DNA of 7,388 nucleotides from an uncultured Eubacteriales bacterium (GCA_948933715.1 CAQZPH010000004.1:36296-43683); one strand, 5' to 3'. Positions 1-5,616 are shown, counted from the first letter of the stretch. Made by a program: numbers and translations. The notes: generated from the sequence alone by a model not told the origin.

Positions 1-282
1 AGCTTTTAAAGGCATAAAAGCAAGGAAAGAAAAGCCAGCTAAAGGTATAAATACATAAATAGGCCAAAAACCCGTAGAAAGTATCGGAGAATTAATTATA
101 GGAGAAATAAAATTAAAAACCACAGTTTCAGAAAAGTTATATTTTACTATAAAAAGTACTGAAATTGCAATAAGAGATAAGGTTAATAAGTCCGATAAAA
201 ATTTAATAGATAAGATAAAAAGCGACTGTAGAAAATTATTTTTTATAGTTTTTTTTATATCTTCTTTTTTTAATTCCTTCAA
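1..282 (-). CDS. Unrecognised integral membrane protein, N-terminal 94 residues (partial)
   Basis: The minus strand is open from a TTG at 282-280 to the left edge, giving 94 codons with no stop. The start is chosen because a perfect AGGAGG lies 7 nt upstream (positions 290-295) and the first in-frame ATG is only at residue 90. The protein begins with a lysine-rich, probably cytoplasmic stretch (residues 1-16), then an amphipathic or hydrophobic stretch (17-29). A likely membrane helix follows at about 31-48 and a second at about 75-90, so it is an integral membrane protein running out of the window. Its start lies inside ylbJ (47-bp overlap), so the two are almost certainly co-transcribed and perhaps translationally coupled. 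I do not recognise the family and assign no function. A role linked to sporulation is only a guess from position. The start and reading frame are well supported; the full length is unknown. Confidence 0.72.
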   Translation of the reverse strand, partial: MKELKKEDIKKTIKNNFLQSLFILSIKFLSDLLTLSLIAISVLFIVKYNFSETVVFNFISPIINSPILSTGFWPIYVFIPLAGFSFLAFMPLKA

Positions 283-1444
283 TTTTATACCTCCTAAAAA
301 GTCTTTGTTTACTTTTAAAATTAGTAGTTTTGGCTGTAACAGAAAACAAAAAGTAAATACAAAGTAAAATAAGCGCAATACTTCCTTTTGAAAAATAGCA
401 GTTAGATTTATTAGAAGAGTAAACTAGTTTAATTGTAGGTGAACATGTGTGTGAACTAAATAATATTAATAAAAAATGAACAACTATGGAAGATAAAGCA
501 CCGTGTAAAAACCTACATATTATAAATTTTGATTTCGAAAAATTTATTGCCTCGGTTATAGAGAATATTTGAAAATGTACGCAAAGTCCTGCAAAGCCAA
601 GTGTAAAAGCAGTGAGCTCAATGGGAGCATGATTGTTTGCGCAGGATATACACCCATTTGTGACTTCACATATTATAGGAAAAATACTATTAGATATTGA
701 TGGTGAAACGTTTAGTGCGCAAAAATAGTTTGAAAGTGCACTTATAAAAGATGTTTCTTTAAAAATATTTAAAAGTGCAGAAAATAATATTACGAATGCA
801 CACATATTAAACATTGCTTTTGAAGATGCAAGGCATGATTCTACAAGTGCACAGGATAAAGATGAATTCTTAGTAATATTTAGAATTTCTTTTTCTTTAC
901 TATTATTATTGAAACAACGTCCAATTAATATTCCCAATATTATAGATGAAATAACTTGAGAGGCAAAAATTAATACACCAATATATTGATTTTTATATAA
1001 TTGATTACCAATAGCGTTTATAACGAATGCAGGTCCTGCACCTACGGTGAATAAAAGCATTTGTTCAGCTTGTTTTGAAGAAATTTTTTTTTGATTATAT
1101 AATTCATTTATACCAATAGCACCCGTGGGATATCCTCCAATTAATCCTAATAGAATAATAATTCCGGTGTATCCTGGAAGTTTAAATATAGTTTTTGTAA
1201 TTGGTGCTATTAACTTTCCCATATATTCAGAGATTCCGCATTTTACTATGAATGATGATAAAACCATAAAAGGGAACAAAGATGGAACCAAAATATTAAC
1301 GCAGGAATTTAGTCCGGTTTTAACTCCGCTTGCTGAAGATTGAGGAATTATTAAAATGGATATACATAAGAAAGTAACAATCAGGAGTAATATGAAGTTT
1401 TTAAAAAAAAGAATGTAATTGCAGTTTAAATATTTTCTTAGCAT
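236..1444 (-). CDS. ylbJ: Sporulation integral membrane protein YlbJ
   Basis: A 402-residue polytopic membrane protein of the YlbJ family (nucleoside-recognition/gate-type transporter fold). It is needed for normal spore development, acts in the mother cell, and is usually under SigE control; its substrate is not established. The sequence has many hydrophobic segments, beginning with a helix at about residues 12-34. Family-typical motifs are GGYPTGA (103-109), GAGPAF (135-140), EVTNGC (260-265) and GFAGLCVHFQ (283-292). The length is typical of the family. The ATG is preceded by GGGGGT (positions 1451-1456), 6 nt away. The last about 25 residues are unusually Arg/Lys/Tyr rich. Their codons also carry the ribosome binding site and start of the downstream membrane gene, so this tail may be shaped by the overlap. 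The gene is transcribed divergently from yqfC-yqfD. The family call is confident from motifs and from the sporulation neighbours. Confidence 0.9.
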   Translation of the reverse strand: MLRKYLNCNYILFFKNFILLLIVTFLCISILIIPQSSASGVKTGLNSCVNILVPSLFPFMVLSSFIVKCGISEYMGKLIAPITKTIFKLPGYTGIIILLGLIGGYPTGAIGINELYNQKKISSKQAEQMLLFTVGAGPAFVINAIGNQLYKNQYIGVLIFASQVISSIILGILIGRCFNNNSKEKEILNITKNSSLSCALVESCLASSKAMFNMCAFVILFSALLNIFKETSFISALSNYFCALNVSPSISNSIFPIICEVTNGCISCANNHAPIELTAFTLGFAGLCVHFQIFSITEAINFSKSKFIICRFLHGALSSIVVHFLLILFSSHTCSPTIKLVYSSNKSNCYFSKGSIALILLCIYFLFSVTAKTTNFKSKQRLFRRYKIEGIKKRRYKKNYKK

Positions 1445-1558
1445 AATTGCACCCCCGATAATATATATGTAGTTTTGTGATTTTTATTGAGAATAACGCA
1501 TATTTTATTATGATGATATTAGATTTTTAAAAAGGAGATATAAAGGGGGAAGTGACAT
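1445..1558. promoter_or_regulatory. Divergent intergenic region between ylbJ and yqfC, with overlapping candidate promoters for yqfC
   Basis: This 114-bp spacer must hold the promoters of both ylbJ (minus) and yqfC-yqfD (plus). Two overlapping plus-strand candidates are visible. One is SigA-like: TTGAGA at 1487-1492, a 16-bp spacer, and TATGAT at 1509-1514, each differing from consensus at one base. The other is SigE-like: TGATTTT at 1478-1484, a 14-bp spacer, and CATATTTT at 1499-1506, matching the SigE consensus at about 5 of 7 informative positions in each box. Known biology of yqfC favours SigE, while base matching favours SigA. Two tandem purine-rich Shine-Dalgarno-like stretches (1531-1538 and 1542-1550) precede yqfC. 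No convincing promoter for ylbJ was found. Confidence 0.42.
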
Positions 1559-1867
1559 TTGTTTAAACGAAAAAAAAATAAGTGTAATAATGAAAGTAAA
1601 AACATTGAGAAACTAGAGGAAGTTGTTTCTAATATGCAACTTCCTGCAGGTGCAGTCCCCAATTGCGCTCATTTTGAGATGAATTCAAATAGAGAAGTAA
1701 CGGTTGAAGGATGTAAAGGAATTTTACAGTATGATGAAAATATAGTAAGAATAAATACAGGAAAAATGGTGACATCTTTTTGCGGAAGAAAATTGTCAAT
1801 TAAGTGCTTAACTCCGGATTCATTGATAATTGAAGGATTTATAACATCAATAGAGTTTATAACATAA
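1559..1867 (+). CDS. yqfC: Sporulation protein YqfC (YabP/YqfC family)
   Basis: A 102-residue protein of the YabP/YqfC family, close to the usual length of about 90-100. After a charged Lys/Asn-rich N-terminus (residues 1-22), the conserved part starts near residue 27 with LPAGAVP. The family hallmark VEGCKGILQYDE lies at about 49-60 and is followed by the INTGK and IEGFITSIEF stretches. No signal peptide or membrane segment is seen. The protein is a mother-cell sporulation factor of the SigE regulon, and its biochemical role is not known. The start is TTG at 1559-1561, supported by AAAGGGGGA ending 8 nt upstream. An earlier GTG at 1552 is out of frame and stops after four codons. The stop is 12 bp before yqfD, and this yqfC-yqfD pair is conserved across sporeformers. 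Confidence 0.9.
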   Translation: MFKRKKNKCNNESKNIEKLEEVVSNMQLPAGAVPNCAHFEMNSNREVTVEGCKGILQYDENIVRINTGKMVTSFCGRKLSIKCLTPDSLIIEGFITSIEFIT

Positions 1868-1879
1868 GGAGAGATATAT

Positions 1880-3055
1880 GTGCTCAAAATAATAAGATTT
1901 TTCTGGGGCTATGTTGTATTTACAGCTACTGGTGCTTTCCCGGAACGATTTATGAATCTGACCGCAAGAGCCGGAATAAATCTTTTTAATGTAAAGAAAC
2001 ATGGAGATGTATTGTATTGTTCAACCATGGCCTCAGAATATAAAGCACTTAGAAAATTAGCCAAAAAATCTTCAACCAAATTAAAACTAAAAGAAAAACA
2101 TGGGTTACCGTTTTTTATAAAAAAATATAAAAAAAGAAAAGGAGTTTTTATTGGGATAGTATGTTTTGGATTGACCTTATACCTTCTATCGCTTTATGTG
2201 TGGTCGATCAATATACAGGGAAATGACACTATTGATAAAAGTGAATTACATGGTTTGATGAAAGATATTGGAGTTAGTGTAGGGACATTAAAAAGTGAAC
2301 TAGATACGCCTATGATTGAAAAAATGCTAATGAATAGCTGTGAAGGAATATCGTGGGTATCTGTAAATATAAAAGGCAGTACGCTTAGTTTAGAACTAAA
2401 GGAAAAAATAAAACCCCCGGATTTAATACCCAAAGAAAAACCGTGCAATGTAAAATCAAGTAAGGGTGGACAAATAATAAGAATGGAAATTTATGAAGGG
2501 ACGCCTGAAATAAATAATGGAGATGCTGTTGTAAAAGGACAGCTTTTGGTTAATGGAATAGTAGAGGATGATTTTGGTGTATGCAGTATACGCCATGCAG
2601 ATGCTAAAATTTATGCTTTAACTAAACGTGCACTACAAAAAGAACTAGATTTATGCCAAATAGAAAAAGTTCCAACAGGGAAAGTAGTGGTAAGAAAAAG
2701 GCTAAAGTTTTTTGGATTAGAAATGCCATTAACCCTTGTGCCAATACCCGGGCAAGACTATGAAAAAAATATGCAAGTTAATAATATAAATGCAAATGGA
2801 ATTTCACTTCCGTTTACTTATTATAAAGAGGTATGGTCACAATTTTACGAAAAGAAGGTTACACTTTCAAGAGAAGAAGCAATGGAGAAAGCTATGGAAC
2901 TTTTAAAAAAGGAAGAGCAACAAGAACTAAAGGATATAAAAATAATAAATACTGATGTCAATAAGAAAATAAAAAATGGTAAAGCTGTTGTAAAAGCAGA
3001 TTATGTTTGTGAAGAAAACATAGCAGTTAAAGAAGAAATTATTTTAGAGAATTGA
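1880..3055 (+). CDS. yqfD: Sporulation protein YqfD
   Basis: A 391-residue protein matching the YqfD family in length (about 390-400) and layout. A basic cytoplasmic N-terminal domain (about residues 1-88, rich in Lys/Arg) is followed by one membrane helix at about 89-109. An extracytoplasmic part then begins with an FtsQ/POTRA-like segment (about 110-178), including an LKEKIKPP stretch typical of that module. The C-terminal region (about 190-391) contains EGTPEINNGDAVVKGQLLVNG (about 206-226), resembling the biotinyl-lipoyl/barrel-type turn found in YqfD. The family is SigE-controlled and needed for efficient sporulation; the mechanism is unknown. The GTG start at 1880 is chosen because AAGGAGA (1866-1872) sits 7 nt upstream and overlaps the yqfC stop. 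An ATG at 1878 is in another frame. In many relatives the next gene is phoH, but here a non-coding spacer follows. Confidence 0.92.
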   Translation: MLKIIRFFWGYVVFTATGAFPERFMNLTARAGINLFNVKKHGDVLYCSTMASEYKALRKLAKKSSTKLKLKEKHGLPFFIKKYKKRKGVFIGIVCFGLTLYLLSLYVWSINIQGNDTIDKSELHGLMKDIGVSVGTLKSELDTPMIEKMLMNSCEGISWVSVNIKGSTLSLELKEKIKPPDLIPKEKPCNVKSSKGGQIIRMEIYEGTPEINNGDAVVKGQLLVNGIVEDDFGVCSIRHADAKIYALTKRALQKELDLCQIEKVPTGKVVVRKRLKFFGLEMPLTLVPIPGQDYEKNMQVNNINANGISLPFTYYKEVWSQFYEKKVTLSREEAMEKAMELLKKEEQQELKDIKIINTDVNKKIKNGKAVVKADYVCEENIAVKEEIILEN

Positions 3056-3111
3056 CTAAAAAACGTAAAAATATGAGTGTCGTTTTATGGTGATGTATTA
3101 TCACTTTTAAC

Positions 3112-3137
3112 AAAAATGAAAATAATTCATTTTTTTT
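3112..3137 (+). terminator. Weak terminator-like hairpin after yqfD
   Basis: The arms AAAAATGAA (3112-3120) and TTCATTTTT (3126-3134) pair perfectly over 9 bp around a 5-nt loop, and the T-run continues to 3137. Only one G-C pair is present, so the stem is weak. It could end yqfC-yqfD transcription inefficiently, but an AT-rich chance inverted repeat is a real alternative. Its location, 57 bp after the yqfD stop and just before the next promoter, favours a terminator. Confidence 0.4.
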
Positions 3138-3167
3138 GATGACTTTACCAAGAAAATATGTTATAAT
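3137..3167 (+). promoter_or_regulatory. Extended -10 promoter for ybeY-dgkA-era
   Basis: TATAAT at 3162-3167 is a perfect SigA -10 box and is preceded by TG one base upstream (3159-3160), making an extended -10 element. No good -35 box sits at 16-18 bp; TTGATG at 3137-3142 is 19 bp away (spacer 3143-3161), which is long. Extended -10 promoters tolerate a poor -35. A start near 3174 would give a leader of roughly 248 nt before ybeY. Confidence 0.55.
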
Positions 3168-3421
3168 CACATTTAAAAATAACTTATTGTTTAATATAAA
3201 AGGTAAATTACTTATTCGCTCTAATGTTTTTAATAATACATTTGAAAAATTATCCTTAATATGCTAAATTTATCTTTAGTGCGACTTAATTTTTAAATTT
3301 TAATAAGTGTTTTATAGTTTTTACTGTTGGGAGGTTGGGGTTGCCTTAAATTTTTATATTATATAAAAATTGTATTATTATATCATAATTATATCAAAGA
3401 AGGGTAAGCGGAGTTTTTAGT

Positions 3422-3922
3422 ATGGATAAGATCAAAGTAATAATTAATAACAAACAAAAAGAAGTAAAAATACCAACAGGTCTTCGTATGATAGTTCGTC
3501 GTTGTTGTAATGCAGTTTTACGTTTAGAAGACTTTAAAGGTTCTGCAGAAGTAAGTGTAACTTTTGTTAATAACGAACAGATAAAGGAACTTAATAATAA
3601 ATATAGAAATAAAAATGTTCCAACAGATGTATTATCATTTCCTTTGGGGGTAGATGGTTCTTATGATACCGACCCTGCATCTGGGGCTAAGATGCTTGGA
3701 GATGTTGTTATATCAATGGAAAAAGCGCAAGAGCAATCTCGCAAGTATGGTCATACATTGCAAAAAGAAGTTGGTTATCTAACTGCACATTCAGTTTTGC
3801 ATTTGTTAGGCTATGACCATGAAAATGGTGGAATGGAAAAAGTACATATGCGTGAGAAAGAAGATATTATAATGTCGCAATTGGGTTTTCAAGGGATATC
3901 TTCTTACTGTTTAAATAGGTAA
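3422..3922 (+). CDS. ybeY: Endoribonuclease YbeY (16S rRNA maturation)
   Basis: A 166-residue member of the UPF0054/YbeY family, a zinc-dependent endoribonuclease acting in 16S rRNA 3'-end maturation and 70S quality control in the cytoplasm. The metal-binding motif H-x3-H-x5-H is intact: His123, His127 and His133 within HSVLHLLGYDH. Two other family signatures are present: NNKYRNKNVPTDVLSFP (about 58-74) and LGDVVIS (92-98). The length is typical of the family. The ATG has CGGAG (3409-3413) 8 nt upstream, and an in-frame stop lies a few codons further upstream, which limits other starts. The gene opens a compact ybeY-dgkA-era run (5- and 9-bp gaps), and Era also works on 16S rRNA. The usual upstream partner phoH is absent. 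The promoter is probably the extended -10 element at 3159-3167. Confidence 0.95.
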   Translation: MDKIKVIINNKQKEVKIPTGLRMIVRRCCNAVLRLEDFKGSAEVSVTFVNNEQIKELNNKYRNKNVPTDVLSFPLGVDGSYDTDPASGAKMLGDVVISMEKAQEQSRKYGHTLQKEVGYLTAHSVLHLLGYDHENGGMEKVHMREKEDIIMSQLGFQGISSYCLNR

Positions 3923-3927
3923 ATCAT

Positions 3928-4407
3928 ATGTTTTTAAGAAGTTTAAAAAATGCTTTAAAAGGCATAGTTTACTGCATAAATAATGAAAGAAATTTTAGGG
4001 TACATACAGTTGTCTCACTGTATGTACTGGTTTTTTCTATAATTTTTAATTTTTCATCCACCCAATATGCCATTATATTTATTACTATATCTTTAGTATT
4101 AACAACGGAATGTATAAACACAGCCATTGAAAGAATTTTAAATTTTACAAATGAGGGATACCATCCAATTGTAAAAGTAATTAAGGATATAGCAGCCGGT
4201 GCCGTCTTAATTACGGCTAGTAGTGCATTTTGTATTGGAATAATTTTATTTTTTAATATTGAGAAATGGATTTATTTTTTTAATCTTTTGATGGGGAACA
4301 TTAAAATGTTAGTGCTATTTTTATTATCTATATTAATATCCATTATATATATTGTAGGAATTAAAGTTAAAGTAATAAAAGCTATTTTTAAAAGAAAAGT
4401 GACGTGA
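3928..4407 (+). CDS. dgkA: Diacylglycerol/undecaprenol kinase family protein, with an extra C-terminal membrane helix
   Basis: A 159-residue small membrane kinase of the prokaryotic DAGK family. In Gram-positives these phosphorylate undecaprenol (and sometimes diacylglycerol) with ATP, returning the lipid carrier to cell-wall synthesis. Recognisable parts are NERNFRVH (19-26), ECINTAIE (61-68, with Asn64 and Glu68 of the active site) and the Lys86-Asp87 pair in VIKDIAAGAVL. Helices are predicted at about 28-46, 48-67 and 89-109. Beyond the usual end (about 120-130 residues), there is a further helix at about 126-148 and a basic tail. The position four residues after Glu68, usually Asp in this family (TAIExxxD), is Asn72 here. 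The ATG lies 5 bp after ybeY; the Shine-Dalgarno is weak (AGGT, 3917-3920), suggesting coupling to ybeY translation. The substrate cannot be decided from sequence. The cdd gene often found next is absent. Confidence 0.87.
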   Translation: MFLRSLKNALKGIVYCINNERNFRVHTVVSLYVLVFSIIFNFSSTQYAIIFITISLVLTTECINTAIERILNFTNEGYHPIVKVIKDIAAGAVLITASSAFCIGIILFFNIEKWIYFFNLLMGNIKMLVLFLLSILISIIYIVGIKVKVIKAIFKRKVT

Positions 4408-4416
4408 TTTTAAATT

Positions 4417-5328
4417 ATGGAGAAAAAATCAGCATTTATAGCAATTGTAGGAGTGCCTAATGTAGGGAAGTCTTCTATTTTAAATATAATGCTTGGGCAA
4501 AAGATTTCTATAGTATCATCAAAACCCCAGACAACTAGAACTCGGATAATGGGTATATTAACAGAGGATAAAATCCAGTTAGTATTTATTGATACTCCCG
4601 GCATCCATAAACCTAAAAACCAACTTGATCATTATATGGAAAGATCTATTAAAGAATCTGTTTCTTCTGTGGATGCCTGTCTTTTAGTTATTGAAGCGGG
4701 TAAAAAATTAAAACCAGCAGAACTGGATTTAATAAAAAGCTTAAACAAAATGGATTTACCAGTGATTTTAGCTATTAATAAAATAGACATATTACATGAT
4801 AAGTCAGTTTTAATAAGTCAGATGAAAGAAGTATCATCTTTTATTAATTTTAAAGCCATTGTACCGATCTCTGCCAAAAATAAAGATGGAATGGAATCTC
4901 TAGTAAGTGAGCTAAAGAAAATGGCTGTGCATGAAGGCCATTTTTTTGAAGACGATGCGCTAACAGATCAACCAGAACGAGTAATAGTTTCTGAAATAGT
5001 TAGAGAGAAAGTTTTACGACTTATCGACAAAGAAGTCCCTCACGGGATAGCTGTTTGTGTGGAGAGAATGCATGATCGTGATGACGATAGCGGATTAATT
5101 GACATTGATGTTGTTATATATTGCGAGAAAAATAATCACAAGGGAATTTTAATTGGAAAAAAGGGGAACATGTTAAAGAAAATAGGTTCTAATGCAAGAC
5201 GAGATATAGAAAACTTTTTAGGTGCTAGAGTTAATTTGCAGATGTGGGTAAAGGTTAAAGAAGATTGGCGAAACAAAGCTGGTCTTTTAAGAAATTTTGG
5301 TTTTGATGAAGAAAACTTTAAAGTTTAA
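4417..5328 (+). CDS. era: GTPase Era (30S ribosome assembly)
   Basis: A 303-residue GTPase that binds 16S rRNA near its 3' end and checkpoints 30S subunit assembly. The N-terminal G domain is complete: G1 GVPNVGKS (12-19), switch I with TTRTR (39-43), G3 DTPG (59-62), G4 NKID (121-124) and G5 SAK (152-154). The C-terminal KH domain is present, with GKKG at 247-250 and the family-typical VNLQMWVKVKEDWRN stretch near 272-286. The length is standard for Era. The start is the ATG at 4417, giving the usual few residues before the G1 strand. There is no classic Shine-Dalgarno; the best match is GTGAT (4404-4408), overlapping the dgkA stop. This suggests translational coupling across the 9-bp gap. 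A strong hairpin terminator starts directly after the stop codon. Confidence 0.97.
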   Translation: MEKKSAFIAIVGVPNVGKSSILNIMLGQKISIVSSKPQTTRTRIMGILTEDKIQLVFIDTPGIHKPKNQLDHYMERSIKESVSSVDACLLVIEAGKKLKPAELDLIKSLNKMDLPVILAINKIDILHDKSVLISQMKEVSSFINFKAIVPISAKNKDGMESLVSELKKMAVHEGHFFEDDALTDQPERVIVSEIVREKVLRLIDKEVPHGIAVCVERMHDRDDDSGLIDIDVVIYCEKNNHKGILIGKKGNMLKKIGSNARRDIENFLGARVNLQMWVKVKEDWRNKAGLLRNFGFDEENFKV

Positions 5329-5363
5329 AAAACGGGTGGTGACGAACCATCCGTTTTGTTTTA
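5329..5363 (+). terminator. Rho-independent terminator after era
   Basis: The stem pairs 5329-5340 with 5346-5357 (12 bp, one G-T wobble at 5336/5350) around the loop GACGA (5341-5345). It has five G-C pairs and is flanked by an A-run on the left and TTTTGTTTTAT on the right. It begins at the base after the era stop codon, so it most likely ends the ybeY-dgkA-era transcript. The A-run/T-run symmetry would allow some function on the other strand too, but no minus-strand gene needs it. Confidence 0.78.
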
Positions 5364-5367
5364 TAAT
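5339..5367 (+). promoter_or_regulatory. Candidate SigA promoter for yqzL-recO-mutS2, embedded in the era terminator
   Basis: A perfect TATAAT (5362-5367) is preceded, at the ideal 17-bp spacing, by GTGACG (5339-5344), which matches TTGACA at four of six positions. The -35 box lies in the loop and right edge of the left arm of the era terminator, and the spacer covers the right arm. A start near 5374 would leave a leader of about 75 nt before yqzL, with its AGGAGG intact. A second apparent promoter further right was rejected because it would start inside the ribosome binding site. Confidence 0.5.
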
Positions 5368-5448
5368 AAAATAGGATAAGTTTTCCTTATATATATTGGT
5401 TTAATTTGGGAAGAATAATTTTATATTTAAAATTTAGGAGGAGTATAT

Positions 5449-5616
5449 ATGAGTGAAGACAATGCTTGGAATAAATTTTCTTCTAGTGGGAGTATTATGG
5501 ATTATTTAGTATATGCATCTATAAAAAACTCAGAAGAAGAAAAAACAAAGGGAGTAAAATCTTATGGTGATCAACACGGACGGTTTGATAATAATGGAGA
5601 AATCGGTGTCCGATAG
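5449..5616 (+). CDS. yqzL: YqzL-family small protein
   Basis: A 55-residue protein. The core WNKFSSSGSIMDYLVYASIK (residues 7-26) fits the YqzL pattern W-x-x-F-x-x-[TS]-G-x-I-x-x-Y-L-x-Y, and its position directly upstream of recO is where yqzL sits in Bacillus. No function is established for the family. The ATG has one of the best ribosome binding sites in the window (AGGAGG 5436-5441, 7 nt spacing), which is strong evidence that it is translated. The C-terminal half (about 27-55) is hydrophilic, with an EEEKTK stretch and no recognisable motif. Its last 18 codons (5564-5616, including the stop) overlap the start of recO by 53 bp in another frame, so translation of yqzL and recO is probably coupled. 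The gene is short and easily missed by length-filtered gene calling. It is the first gene after the era terminator. Confidence 0.82.
   Translation: MSEDNAWNKFSSSGSIMDYLVYASIKNSEEEKTKGVKSYGDQHGRFDNNGEIGVR

Larger units (their letters stand above)
3056..3421. other. 366-bp gene-free spacer between yqfD and ybeY
   Basis: No plausible gene is present. All frames are broken by frequent stops, and the longest open stretch (43 codons, minus strand, 3039-3170) lacks a ribosome binding site and covers the promoter. The spacer holds a weak terminator-like hairpin (3112-3137), an extended -10 promoter (around 3159-3167) and a leader of about 250 nt before ybeY. The leader contains a small hairpin (3263-3280), the G-rich imperfect repeat GTTGGGA/GTTGGGG (3326-3340), an all-A/T inverted repeat with 10-bp arms and a 3-nt loop (3349-3371), and a 9-bp direct repeat ATTATATCA (3377-3385 and 3388-3396). 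In Bacillus this slot carries phoH and pgpH; I see no coding remnant of either. Confidence 0.7.

Noticed and set aside
1462..1490. SigE-like -10 (CATATATA) on the minus strand for ylbJ
   Set aside because: The -35 match is poor, and a start about 7 nt downstream would fall within the ylbJ ribosome binding site at 1451-1456.
1669..1887. Minus-strand open frame opposite yqfC (72 codons)
   Set aside because: It lies antisense across the recognisable yqfC, runs past its end, and has no supporting site or homology; it is a shadow frame.
3039..3170. 43-codon minus-strand open frame starting with GTG in the yqfD-ybeY spacer
   Set aside because: It has no ribosome binding site, overlaps the yqfD end, the hairpin and the promoter, and its translation resembles nothing I know.
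3326..3343. G-quadruplex in the G-rich block
   Set aside because: There are only three separated G runs of uneven size, so a standard intramolecular four-run structure is not available.
3341..3367. TTGCCT-15-TATAAA as a closer ybeY promoter
   Set aside because: The spacer is too short, and the upstream extended -10 element is much better, though a weak secondary promoter cannot be excluded.
5406..5433. SigA-like TTGGGA-16-TAAAAT in front of yqzL
   Set aside because: Transcription would begin around 5440, inside the yqzL Shine-Dalgarno, so it could not give a translatable message.
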